Shown: positions 8,875-19,175 of the stretch, piece after piece
Layout of the letters: every line of letters begins with the position of its first letter
How positions within the stretch are numbered: the first letter of the stretch is position 1
NCBI GenBank assembly: GCA_027576995.1
Contig: JANBQC010000394.1
Coordinates: forward strand, 7,427-26,601
Reading direction: 5' to 3'
Length of the DNA: 19,175 nucleotides
From: Dimargaris cristalligena
Lineage: Eukaryota > Kickxellomycota > Dimargaritomycetes > Dimargaritales > Dimargaritaceae
Notes under the pieces: model-generated
Seen by the model: only the letters and a program-made list of their open reading frames with translations
Database searches by the model: none
What the model was told of the DNA's origin: nothing
Made by a program: the position numbers and the translations under genes

Positions 8875-10308
8875 GATAAGCGCCTTTTTATCAGATACTT
8901 GTCTGGATTCCTCGGCCCCAGTTCTTTATACATTGTAATTGATCTTCAGCGGAGGCCTTTTTCCTCTATTTGCTATCCCCTTCAGCTTTTTAACCTGCTC
9001 ATCAGTAACCTGTTTCATGGTGGTTGCCATCTTATTTTCGTATAATATAATATACATACACTTATACATACATTTATATATATATACCTACGCCTATATA
9101 TAAATCGCCTTTTTAGTTGATCTACGTCTTCTTACTAATTTTTCCACGGTTGTATATGGGCTCCAGATGTCTGAAAAATTTATGATTGATGGGTGTATTT
9201 GGTATTTAGTTTGGCTACTTTCCGTTTTACCATTGGGGCTTTTGGGCTTGACTTCCATCTTTCCCCAATCCAGACCCGCGACACTTTAATTATAGTTCGT
9301 TGATTTGGTGAGTTTTAGAGGGTTATATGTCATTAATTTTACTCAACCGAAGTTAACAATTCATCCCTGGTCATCAGGATCGATGATTTGCACTGAATTA
9401 CCCCAGCTCAAAGTTCAGTGCTATACTGACCAGGATTTGAAAAAAAAGAGCTCAATAAAAATTTAAACTAGTTACTACTATATGTCTAGGCTAAAGTCGA
9501 TTACGATACCTAATTCTTATTTCACTTGTTTTCACGGCATCCGCTATTTGGCCAATCCCCATTATGGATCCCTTGGTCAGATTTGGCCTATTTAGTGATG
9601 CGTTCTCATATTTTATAATAGTACCCCTTCTGAGATACACTCTAAGTTTCACTTTGGCCATTTCTGATTTAATATTTTTATTATTATTTTAATAACCCAC
9701 CTCTTCTTTGCTTAATGAAACCTGTACTGTTTCAAACCACCCTCCCTATCCTTTCAATGGATCAGGTCGCCCTAGTTAGTCCTGCGACTAGATAATAATA
9801 TACGCCGTTCCAATCAGTTTTAATGAGATACTATTGTACTATCTGGTGCCACATTCAGGGTTTGATTGGTTTCACCTGGATACCCGGACTCAAATCCGAT
9901 GGGTCGGTAACCCGGTGACTATCATTTAAGGGGATGTTGGGCAAGGCCCCCACACCCCACATTCCTGATGGGCTGCCCCCCCCCCCCACGCTGTGGCGCT
10001 GACTCCCCGATATTTTATTGTATCTGCTTATCTTCTCAAACCGGGTCCATCAGTATTGGCAGAGACTTCCCTTCTTCTCTTTCTCGTTTTCTCTCTTCAC
10101 CACTTGTAGTCTACTCATTATATTATCCGACGTTCTTGATTTTATATCCGATTCCTTGCTAACTCAGGGTAAATAATCACTAGCCTGACCCGCCACTAGC
10201 ATATTTCTAGTTACATTGTCCAATATACCCGCCCAGTGGCTATTCTCTACGTCCAAGTTTATAGTACTCCTGGCTTGGTCTTGCCCTATATATAAGTAAG
10301 CTGGTGAT
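8875..10308. other. AT-rich intergenic region between the phosphotransferase and BZZ1 genes
   Basis: This stretch contains the 3' end of the phosphotransferase gene and the promoter of BZZ1. CpG is present at an ordinary level. An uninterrupted run of 12 C lies at 9976-9987. I see no coding exon with the composition of the real genes and no RNA gene. Confidence 0.6.
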
Positions 10309-13300
10309 ATGGACTTTGGCTCCCATTTAAAGGTACGTGAATATAGAAATTGGACTTGCATATACATATGAGTAAGAACACACTTAAGAAAGCTCGTTCG
10401 GTTGCGCAGTACATATTGCATGGGGCGATGTTAGAAATGTAGTTATGTGGTAGAACGTTAAACAATAGTTGGCACCATCTAATAATCCTTTATATTATCC
10501 GTTTTTTTAATAATATAAATTGATACTAAACCTATGTAGCCAAACCAACTCGGCACCATCAACGAGTTGGTGCAGGCCGGCAATAGTTCCGTCAATGATT
10601 TGCGGGAATTTATGCGCGACTGGACCTCGCTGGAAAAGGACTATGGCCTCAAACTGGAAAGTATGGTTAAAAAGTACCAAAAGCTCAAGGATAAGAAACT
10701 CACCTCCATGTCGGTAGGCAGTGCCGCCAACAAAGAGGGTAACGGATCAGCCGCCGCAGGGCCCCTAGTCGATTTCAATGCCGAATCCGATAGCTCGTAA
10801 GTCGCGACCCCCACCAAAATAACCCATACTGAAATTATACTCCTTTACTTCTATTCTTTTTATGGACCTGCGCTTATTTTTGAATACTATGGCCCCTACT
10901 TCTATATCCCGCTCTCCCAACTCTTAGATCTTATGTAAAGGCGTGGAATCAGCTACTGCAGATCACGGGTATGATTTCGCAAGAGCACTTGGTACTGGCC
11001 GAGAATATCCAAAATGAGTTGGCCGAGCCTGCTCGTCTTCTGGGCCAGAAAAAGGAAGAAGCCAGAAAGAAGGTATAGTATAGCCCCCTACTCTTCCACC
11101 CGTATATGCTACCAAATGAGTTGATAAAACCTTATTCGTGTTATGAAACGTTCATGTGCCGAATTAGTTGATGTTAAAATCACTGTGGTGATCTGTCCTA
11201 ATATTTTGAATCACATTGGTTGTATATGTAAATTATTGTGACAATGACAGCATATGGCCTACTGCCAGCAATTGCTCGAACTCCGCGACCAGGTATATTC
11301 CGAAAAAGACAAGGTAAGTTGCGAATGACTCCTACCATACTCTATCCAAGATAATTTTGAATTGCGTATATTTACTTGGATGACTAGTGGTCATGTGATA
11401 CCATCTACGCTACAAATCTCCTACTCTATGCCCGAAATATCTAACCTTGAGATCAATCGCATACTATTTATTTTCACTGGCATCAGAGACAATCCAAATA
11501 CACTGACATTGCAAGTCAGACCCAGGCTCTGCAATCTAAATACGAGCGATCCGTTGCGGACAAGAGCCACGACAAGGTAACCCGGGTTGAAATTGCTGAT
11601 CGATAGCTACCATTCTATATTCGATTTGGGGGATCTGGATTCTAACTGTAATAATGTATTGTTTACTAATACAAATGAGCACATTTATCACCCACAATCT
11701 TTACGTTCCTTGTAAATATATAGGCCCGACGCCAGTACGAAAAGCTGCTGATTGAGAAAAACAACCTACAGAACTTATACATTGCCTCGGTCGATACCTC
11801 AAATGCAATGAAGAAGACCTATTTCCACAAGGACATCCCCTGTCTGATGAACGTAAGTTTTAGTGATTGGATTATCAACTAGCCCATCAGCTTATCTTCA
11901 AACTAGAATAGGGTAGGCATTTGAGAACTGTCTGGCCTAATTTCTATGTTTGATTGATTCTAACAGTTGCATAGTTTCCTTTTATATCTATATTAACCGA
12001 CTATTTGACTATCTATCCCCATTTCCGTTGTAATCATCATCACTAGCAACTCCAAGAGCTCAACCACTCGCGTATTCTATCGGCCCGCACTATCTGGACC
12101 CGCTGGATCGAGTTGCAAAACGAGTCTATCCAGAAGCTGCACGGTCACATGGCCGAACTGAACACGGCGGTGCGGCTGATTGACCCGGTCGGCGACTCGA
12201 CTCATTTTATTACACGCAACCCGGAGTCCTGGACCGAACCGCTCGATTTCCAGTTCGTGCCGGTTGTCCACAGCAGCGATCGCGGGGAATACGTTGTGAA
12301 CGAGGATACCCGTACGTTCCTCGCCAACTGGCAGAGTCGCGAGTTGGACGAAGCGTCCGAATTCCAGTCCTCCCTGGAGCAACTCCGGGTCCCTTTTGGT
12401 GAAGTGGAAAAATCTATGTTAGCCGCCGACCCCAAAGATCCCGTGGGGCCGTGGCACGACTTGTTCGACAAATACTTGGACATGAGCCACGACCTTATGA
12501 CCCTGGATTGGAAGCAGCAGATGCACCAGACTGAAGCTGACAGTATGGCCCAGGCCACGGGTACTATGGGGCTGGGGGATGAGGCCGAAGACGCCCACAA
12601 GTTTAGACCCCATACGTTCGCTATTCCGACTAGCTGTGACTACTGTCACGGCAAACTGTGGAGTGTGATGGGTAAAAACGACCAAAGCTGCGCCGTGTGC
12701 GGGTATAATGTCCACAAGAAATGTTTGTTCAAAGTACCCATCGATTGCCCCGGCTCGGTCGCCGCGCTCCGCCGTCGTCGGTCGCTGATCCGGTCCGTGG
12801 CGGTGGGTAAAACGGCCTCTTCTAATTCGTCCTCGAGTTCGGTGGTTCAAGTAGGCCTGGGTATCGGGACCCCTGGTCTTCTCAATAATGGGAATGGCCT
12901 GCCGACCCGCAGGTTTGCGTCCTCTTCTTTAGATCCCCAAACGGACGAATCCCTGTGGAACGACTCTCCCGCCGGTCAATCAACTACCGCGGCCATTCCC
13001 TCGTTAATTCCGGCCAACCAAAAATCTATTGCCCAGCCCACGCCCCCTCCACCCTACCATCCTAGTTCAGCTGGGGAAAAACCATTGTCCCGTCGTAAAC
13101 CACCGCCGCCACCGCCGTCGTCTTCGGCTTCATCCATGACTACCCCGGCCATTAACGGGAATGCTTTTGCAGCGGCAGCCTCGGCCGCAGCTGGGGAAGC
13201 CCAACGGCGTTCGCGGTCGGGCAGTTCCCAATGGAAGGGGGACATAGTACCCACCGATGCCATTCCAACCATTCCTTTGCCCCCGTTGGCTGGAGGGGGA

Positions 13301-14110
13301 GGTGTTACCCAACCACCATCCACCACCCCCGCGCGGGTCACCACCACTACAACCACCCGAACCATCACCACCCAACCGGGGAGATCCCGCAAGGCCCGGG
13401 CCCTCTACGACTACACTCCCACTTCACCCGGAGGCCGCGATATGGCCTTCCAAAAGGGGGCTATTTTCACGCTCGTGTCGGCTGACCCCCAGAACCCGTT
13501 GGACGACGGTACGGGGTGGGCCGAGGTTGAATTCAACGGTAAGCGGGGGATAGTGCCCTCCAACTATATCGAATTGATGCCCGCCGTCGCGCCGATTAAT
13601 ACGGCCCTGCCGGCCCGAATGAACATGCACACCCCCGCGATTAGCCCCCATAAAGTGAAGGCCCTGTACGATTTTGAGGCACGCGATGCGAAGGAACTGT
13701 CCCTAAAGGCCAATGATGAAATTACGGTCACTAACGCGTTTGTGAGCGATGGTTGGATGGAAGGTAGGTTACAAGTTTTTTCATCCTAATATCTGGTCAA
13801 TAGTCGTAGGTTTTCATGCACGAAGCGGGTGGTTGTTATATATACCATTTCAATTCCCTTAGTCATATGTTCGGAAAGTTGAGACCTTCGAAGTGTATGC
13901 ATATTTAAAGACCGTTGATACGAAAAGGGACATTGCAAAATCAAAAGGGGATTTATATTATACAATGCCTTAAATTTAGTGCACCATGCACCAAATAGCC
14001 AAAGCGTTGCATTAACCATCCCACACGAGATTCTATCCATTTACACTACACCAGGCACTGTGCGCGGTAGAACCGGGCAATTTCCAAGCAACTTCGTAAC
14101 AACAATTTAG
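10309..14110 (+). CDS. BZZ1: BZZ1 homologue: F-BAR, C1 and two SH3 domains, actin/endocytosis adaptor (8 exons)
   Basis: Proposed exons: 10309-10332, 10540-10796, 10928-11072, 11251-11313, 11487-11576, 11724-11852, 12047-13763 and 14055-14110. They sum to 827 codons, an 826-aa protein. Exon 1 encodes only MDFGSHLK, the usual start of an F-BAR domain, and joins in phase to PNQLGTINELVQAG; the intron ends with a TACTAAA branch-like site at 10524-10530. The F-BAR region covers about residues 1-290. A perfect C1 zinc-finger pattern follows: H420, C433, C436, C451, C454, H459, C462, C470. A Pro/Ser/Thr-rich linker with PPPP and PPPPPP stretches comes next. SH3-1 spans about 688-747 (ALYDY to VPSNYIELM). 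SH3-2 spans about 775-826 (ALYDF to FPSNFV) and is completed only by the last exon, just before the stop. Bzz1 proteins bind membranes through F-BAR and activate WASP/Arp2/3 actin assembly at endocytic sites. The protein is longer than the S. cerevisiae one (633 aa), mostly in the linker. The domains are certain; exon edges are inferred but phase-consistent. Confidence 0.93.
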
Positions 14111-15593
14111 ATATGAACCATCGACTAGTAAAAACGCCGGACTCAGTAAACAGGTTCATCGATTAGGGCAGTCCCCCATCTGCCATGGTCTTGCTCAGGC
14201 TGGCCTTCCGCCCGCTCAGTCACCGTAAAATCCAATCACGACCATCGCATTTTTTTGTCACAGCCTACGTATTTTTACAGATATACCCTCCCCTCCCCCT
14301 TATTATTTTTGTATTATCGCACTTGATTTGTTAAAAATCATAACAGTTTCTCGAAAACCTTTCCGTATACAAATACATTTATTCACAAATCTTAGCCCTA
14401 ACCTACTATTAGAATTTCTGCTGACTCGAACTTAAGTTAGATTACGTATCAAACTAGCGAATCAACCAGTGTAAATATCAATAAACCGCCACCACGCGGC
14501 TATACGACCTAGACAGGGTGATATATGCCGGACTAAGGCGTGTATTATATTGCTGGCGATAATAGGGCGAATCAATACCTGGTTAAACAAGTGGGTTGCA
14601 GAAACTAAATACATATCACCCATCATAATAGCCCACACACAGCGCTCGTCGAAGTGTCTATCGTCGATTATGAGAATTGGGCTGCCACCATTGACTTAAA
14701 TCACCCTCCCTTCAACCATTCCATCTCCCCAGGAATCTAAAGTCGGCCCCCTGATATTATTTGGTATGCACCTCCTTTACGTCTACTTCTCCTCCTGTTT
14801 ATTTCTCATCTAAATGTATATTGTTGAGTCGCCTGCTCCCCATACTTACACTGATCCCCTATCCATAATCATTCACTTGGCGAGAATAGCACCAAACTTC
14901 ACGTCCCCCATGAGATAGAGATATCGTGTAAAAATATGTCCTGACGGGTCTATTACCATATCCCGTATATGACCAATTATGCTAGTTTATTTAGGCATTC
15001 TTTGTCCTCTCATTTTAACCACTTAAAATGCCCCCTACCAACTATACCATTGAAAAAAAAAACGAACTACTTAGAGGCATCTGTCGTCATCCAGCCTATT
15101 TTCCCCCTCACTCTGTTTTATATATATATATCTCTAGTATCTCCAACATATATTACTTAACTGCGCTTTTCGAAGGTGTACTGGACCGATAAATACCATG
15201 ACAAGAATGTCCGATAGTCGGAAAAAATTGCAAGTTGGGTGAAAAAAAAGGAGGGGGGGCAAGACATAGGGTGTACAGGCCACCGAAAGGCCATCCTATA
15301 TTTGAGGAGTGGCCCACCCTGCCGGGGATAGGGGAGAGCCATTGTCCAAGTGAAGCACTAGTGTGAGTGCATAATCGGTGCTAGCAAAAACAGTGAATGT
15401 CGATTGGTTTACAAGTGGTAACTGTCCCACAATGGTGTGACCCTTAAAGCAGCAGGGTTCGCTCTACATTTAAATCTGTATTACGTTATTTCCAAATCCG
15501 GCCTTCGTAGATTTCACCGGCGAAGCCTCCAGGGATCTAGGCAGAGCGAGTATCAGCGCTTTTATTCAATAAGATACCAGCTGGGATTATTCG
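14111..15593. other. Intergenic region downstream of BZZ1
   Basis: No supported gene. The stretch has moderate to low GC and ordinary CpG. A GC-richer patch around 14160-14260 is open for about 48 codons on the + strand from an ATG near 14184, but it shows no motif and probably belongs to the BZZ1 3' region. A possible AATAAA lies near 14480. There are many AT-rich runs and no visible RNA gene. Confidence 0.55.
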
Positions 15594-17067
15594 GGTATTC
15601 ATTCACCCATCTATGTCTATTTTCCACTTTAGGCCCCTCCCCTTTTCCAAATCCCCTCCCAACAAAATATTAATAATAGAGTCATAGGGTACTACAGCAA
15701 TTGAATGGTAACATATAAATAAGATCAGTCATCCTTTAATTATAACCTACCCATTTGTCACCTGGGTTAACCACTCTTAGTCTGTCAAGAGTCCTGAGGA
15801 TAGGCTTCTAATGGTAGGTGGGGCTTAGACTTGGCCAAATGGGCTACTAGTGTTAGGATAGGCATAGTACTAACTAATAAAGGATAAATGCAGGTAAATG
15901 TCAGGGATATGCAGCAGGCACACTTACTAGTCAGTATAAGGGGGGGGTGAGCATATATAGAGTTTATTGAGGTAAACTAGGGGATATGAATAAGCTAAGG
16001 AGTTGAACCAGTCCCAGTGGGGCCTGGTTATATATATGTGGGGACAGCTCCAGAGGGAGGTCCCAAGGGAAATACTACTAAGACTAAGAAGACTAAGGTA
16101 TGGATAGGTAAAGAATCCAACCAGACGGCTTCACATTGGGAAGACTCTTATGAGAACTGGAAGAGTCTTGGATCAGTAAGTTGAGTATTTGGGGTGTGAA
16201 GTATTGGGATCAAATGGGTAGGGTTATATAATAAATGATGACCCTATAGTACCAGGGGTGACTATGGGAGGGTTAATATGGCACTATAAGGCCTAATAAA
16301 GATAGGTGATCATTAAGTCTGGATTAAATTAGATTAGGAGGGCTAATATGCATTATTGAAATATATAAATCATACATAGTAGTGAGAACAAAGTGACCTA
16401 CTGATGTGTAATAAAGGTGAGGTTTTAAGAAATCCATGAAACTAGTGAATGTATGAAATATAGGGAGGGAGTCTGTAGTGATGGGCAATGTCACCACAAC
16501 CAGCCAATCAAGCCTACATCAAAGACAGTTTAAAAAAAATGTTTGTTTTTTTACTTAGGATTACTCAAATCACTTTTTAATTGATGTATAGAACCCATGT
16601 TAAGTGGAAAATGGTTTATATATAATTGGCCATACTGGTAATAATAACTTAAGTTGACCTAAATGTAGTGAAAATCTAACACAGGGGCAAGGTTGGTTGT
16701 ATGTGGAAATGGGAGAGGTTCAACCAGGCTGTACCATGAAAAATCCACTAGATGAGGCAGCTACTATTGGCTAAAGGTGAATAAACCATTTAGTTTTCCA
16801 TATGCATATCATTTAAATTTATATACAGCAGAGCCAAATTTTACCCCTATTCATTAAATTACAGGCATCCAACCCTGAACTTTTCCAGTGTTCTAAATTT
16901 ATTCAGAGTGAAGAGTACTTACTTCAGACAATTTTATGACAGAGTACCAATTTTAAGGCCACACACCCAAGTACTTATGCAATACAATTTTATTGTTCCA
17001 TAAGTAGAATGTCCTTGCTTCCAAAGATGCATTCAAAGCTCAGATAAAATTTAGGATCAACTAAAAG

Positions 17068-17090
17068 TTGGGTATATTATATATACCCAA
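17068..17090. repeat. Perfect 10-bp inverted repeat with 3-nt loop
   Basis: The arms TTGGGTATAT and ATATACCCAA flank TAT. It lies just past the 3' end of the decayed coding sequence (minus strand, ending about 17105). It could be a relic of a terminal or transcript-end structure, or a chance AT-rich palindrome. Confidence 0.6.
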
Positions 17091-17104
17091 TTCCTAACTA
17101 TATT

Positions 17105-18377
17105 CTAAATGTCTAATTTGTTACCCTTTTGTAGCAGATGGGCAGCAGATACTGAAGTAGTGATGCTGTCTTCGACTTAGCCTTCAGTCTGCAAAAGATT
17201 TTCAATCTGGGCCCATCTTTCAGTGCCCAAATCAACCCCAAAAAGGGTGAAGTTAGGGTTGTTGTATTTCGGAAGGCCCATTGACCTTATCTGGGTCATT
17301 TCCTGTGCATTAAAGTTGGACTTTAACACCATCACCCCCATTTAGTTTTCTTCCATAATTACAAGCTGATTCACACAGGGAATACTACCCAGTTGCCTGG
17401 GTAGTAACATCCTGGGGACACTGTGTGAAGGACATCTCCTGAGTGATCCTAGATAGTCAGAGGCTCTGGGTAGTTTCATACTGGCCATGTGATGGGCCAC
17501 GCAGCACAGATCAATTTGGGGATGGTCTTCTGATTCAGAGGGATGATCACGTGATTCATAAAATCAGAGGAGATCAATGATTGCTAACTTATTGCAGGCC
17601 ACAGCAGCCAAGATGATTGTGAAATGGGTGAACTCTAAAATAATAGGCCAGGAGTATTCCCTGGTGGTCAAGTTGGCATCATACCAGGGTCCCACTTTGT
17701 CAATGAAATCAATGAGCCAGTCGAATTTCTGGGTCATACTCAGTCAGGCCATGATAATGAGGATGACATTGTTCACCAAATTCTCCCAGAACTGGGTGGG
17801 GAGTTCCCAGTCCTTTCTGGGTTGGGAAGGGAGCTCTTCCTCTAAGATCCGTGTGAAACACTGCTTTTCAGGGTCTGACAGGCCTTTGAAGATGGGTGGA
17901 GGGTCGACATGGGCTACTAGGCAGTGGAACACACTAAAGAGCTGCTTACCATTGGGTTGGTCATTAATGAGGGCCAGAAAGGGTAACTGGGCTTCTAACA
18001 TTGCATGCAACAAGTTGGCAGGATTCACCACCCACCAGGTGTCAGGCTGGAACATAGGCTCAGCCTATTTTTTTTTTTAAATAAGCATGGTAGCAATGCA
18101 GGCTGTTGAGATTGATTTGGGTACTGTCCCTATCAATCACAGAATGGAACCATTGAGCCACTGATTTCCAATCATTGTGGGCAGAGTAGTAGAGACTGCT
18201 AAATATCTGATTGGAAAGAAAACACTGCCATAGTTCAACAGCCTGGTGAGTATCAGCCAGAGAAGAGTTCTCATCCTAGTTATATTTGATGGGCCAAGTG
18301 TATAAGAGTATGAGGTGAGCAACAGTATCCATGGTAGGTAGAAGTTTAAAATAATAGTTGGTTAGATTCCTCTGAGA
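17105..18377 (-). pseudogene. Decayed protein-coding sequence of unknown family, two frames, five internal stops
   Basis: Two consecutive minus-strand stretches read as protein. The upstream one (18377 to about 18063, about 105 codons) is broken by one TAG at 18278-18276. The downstream one (about 18064 to 17105, including the longest uninterrupted piece 18055-17747) is open for about 317 codons except for TGA at 17746-17744, TGA at 17566-17564, TAA at 17344-17342 and TAA at 17179-17177. By chance about 15 stops would be expected in that length. A frame change falls near the T11 run at 18068-18078. The translation has the mix of Leu, Trp, Phe and charged residues of a helical globular protein (for example ADTHQAVELWQCFL and LPTQFWENLVNNVI). 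All stops can be explained by single C-to-T changes (CGA to TGA, CAA or CAG to TAA or TAG). I do not recognise the family; helical-repeat proteins are one possibility. A frame open on the + strand over 17577-18080 is its antisense shadow. Introns could explain the frame change but not all the stops. Confidence 0.6.
17371..17428. repeat. Nested inverted repeats forming a possible 58-nt cruciform or hairpin
   Basis: The inner arms are TACTACCCAG (17383-17392) and CTGGGTAGTA (17397-17406), separated by 4 nt. The outer arms are TCACACAG (17371-17378) and CTGTGTGA (17421-17428). Both pairs are perfect. They lie inside the decayed coding sequence, so the symmetry is unusual for exon-derived DNA. 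Confidence 0.65.
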
Positions 18378-18762
18378 CTACTAAATTGTCTTGTCACATT
18401 TCTTACAGGTTGGATGATAACGTGTCTTTGGTGCAACAATATAGGCCCAGGCAAGTGTATTAGTATATGTATAGTATGGATATGCTATAGCTATAACAAT
18501 TCAGACATTGATACACTCAGTATATTTTCAATGAGTACTAACTGATATACTGACTGACATCCATGCATTATCTCTTATTGGTCAAATAAAAACAAGAATA
18601 AGTCCAGACATTTACCTTGGGGGTCTCAAAGGAGAGACTGGATACTAAATTGCTCAGTCTCTTGGAAGTAAGCAAGAGGGAAGTGTATGCCAGTGGGTAA
18701 GTAAGTGTAGTGCCGTGAGAAGGTTGGCCAAAAGCCTTTACCATCCAGCTATCAATTTATCC

Positions 18763-19175
18763 GCCGATTCTTATGTTGATTTAATGATTATCAACAAATT
18801 ACAATGCTTATGACGGCTTTCTCTTATCTGATTCTAACGATTGCAACTGATATGACGAATTTCATGAGAAATAGTCCATGCCTTTTGGGAAGTTAATCCC
18901 TGTTTTGTTATTTGTATTATCATGTTAACGGCCATACTTTATGATGAAATTATGATGAAATTCAACCCATTAATGTTATTTGAAACTATTTATAACGATC
19001 GATTTGCAACCTCTGTTTGGGGAGCCCTCTTCCTGCAACAGGAAAACAATACTTTGTTCATAATTCCTATTCTCTTCATGATTACAATAAATAAAAAAAA
19101 TAATAATAACTTATTATCAATTTTCTTTACTCGAAATACTTAACACTTGTAAACCTCTCCCTTCAATGTCACGCC
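18763..19175. other. Right-end segment with ordinary CpG, no supported gene
   Basis: CpG reappears here. A 73-codon frame from ATG 18922 to the stop at 19141-19143 is AT-rich, ends in a low-complexity Lys/Asn run and has no recognisable motif. I do not call it a gene. The window ends before any further feature can be seen. Confidence 0.5.

Larger units (their letters stand above)
15594..18762. other. CpG-depleted block, probably an anciently methylated or silenced region
   Basis: Over about 3.2 kb of roughly 40% GC I counted about ten CG dinucleotides, near positions 16126, 17173, 17270, 17501, 17551, 17722, 17851, 17905, 18421 and 18714. No CG occurs between 15593 and about 16126. Flanking DNA has them every few tens of bases, and they return abruptly at 18763. 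TG and CA are correspondingly common. This is the expected footprint of cytosine methylation at CpG followed by deamination. It differs from classical ascomycete RIP, which targets mainly CpA. Most surviving CpGs fall inside the decayed coding region at 17105-18377. The part 15780-16480 is also purine-rich on the + strand. No terminal repeats or target-site duplication were found by eye. Confidence 0.75.

Noticed and set aside
9976..9987. Run of 12 C as a telomeric or switch element
   Set aside because: It is a simple homopolymer in intergenic DNA with no associated repeat; slippage or assembly uncertainty is the simplest explanation.
10286..10296. TATA box for BZZ1
   Set aside because: It lies only about 15-20 bases before the presumed ATG, so initiation 25-30 bases downstream would miss the start codon; probably a chance AT tract.
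12077..13392. Several long minus-strand frames opposite the large BZZ1 exon
   Set aside because: They are shadows of a GC-rich coding exon; the + frame carries the F-BAR, C1 and SH3 motifs.
17577..18080. 167-codon open frame on the + strand
   Set aside because: It lies antisense to the decayed minus-strand coding sequence, has less protein-like composition and ends in a Phe run from the T11 tract. The minus-strand reading continues as protein-like sequence well beyond it on both sides.
15594..18762. Intact LTR retrotransposon or DNA transposon
   Set aside because: I found no long terminal repeats, terminal inverted repeats, target-site duplication, reverse transcriptase or transposase motifs by eye. 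A mobile origin remains possible but unsupported.
18922..19143. 73-codon frame near the right end
   Set aside because: AT-rich, with a low-complexity end and no recognisable domain; consistent with chance in AT-rich DNA.
1..19175. tRNA, rRNA, snRNA genes or CRISPR array
   Set aside because: I looked for T-loop-like GTTCGA contexts, U6- and 5S-like words and regular spaced repeats and saw none convincing. A covariance-model scan would be needed to exclude small RNAs.

Overview
The window looks like a nuclear segment of a fungus, probably an early-diverging or filamentous lineage rather than a budding yeast; I cannot name the species. Evidence: four genes carry spliceosomal GT-AG introns, and one encodes a Bzz1-type F-BAR/C1/SH3/SH3 protein, an architecture typical of fungi. 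Exons are clearly richer in G+C than introns and intergenic DNA. I placed 15 introns of about 131-440 nt, long for a fungus. All splice junctions were inferred by eye from GT/AG sites, reading phase and family similarity; every spliced model sums to a whole number of codons.

Layout. (1) 1-2350, + strand: UBR7/Mlo2-type protein (UBR box plus PHD finger), 3 exons. (2) 2293-4131, - strand: CCDC137-like nucleolar/chromatin protein, 6 exons, whose last exon overlaps the inferred last exon of UBR7 tail to tail. (3) 4973-6001, - strand: two-HMG-box protein with a mitochondrial-type leader (TFAM/Abf2-like), 2 exons. (4) 7654-8874, + strand: intronless CDP-alcohol phosphotransferase (cholinephospho-/ethanolaminephosphotransferase). 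(5) 10309-14110, + strand: BZZ1 homologue with F-BAR, C1 and two SH3 domains, 8 exons. (6) 14111-15593: ordinary non-coding DNA with no supported gene. (7) about 15594-18762: a 3.2-kb block almost devoid of CpG (about ten counted), containing a decayed protein-coding sequence on the - strand with premature stops and a frameshift. (8) 18763-19175: normal CpG returns; no supported gene.

The genes are unrelated housekeeping functions: ubiquitin/chromatin, nucleolus, mitochondrial DNA packaging, phospholipid synthesis, actin/endocytosis. They do not form a pathway or cluster. The strongest unexplained signal is the CpG-depleted block with its gene remnant, which suggests long-term cytosine methylation and deamination of a silenced region. 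I see no tRNA, rRNA, CRISPR array or intact transposon.
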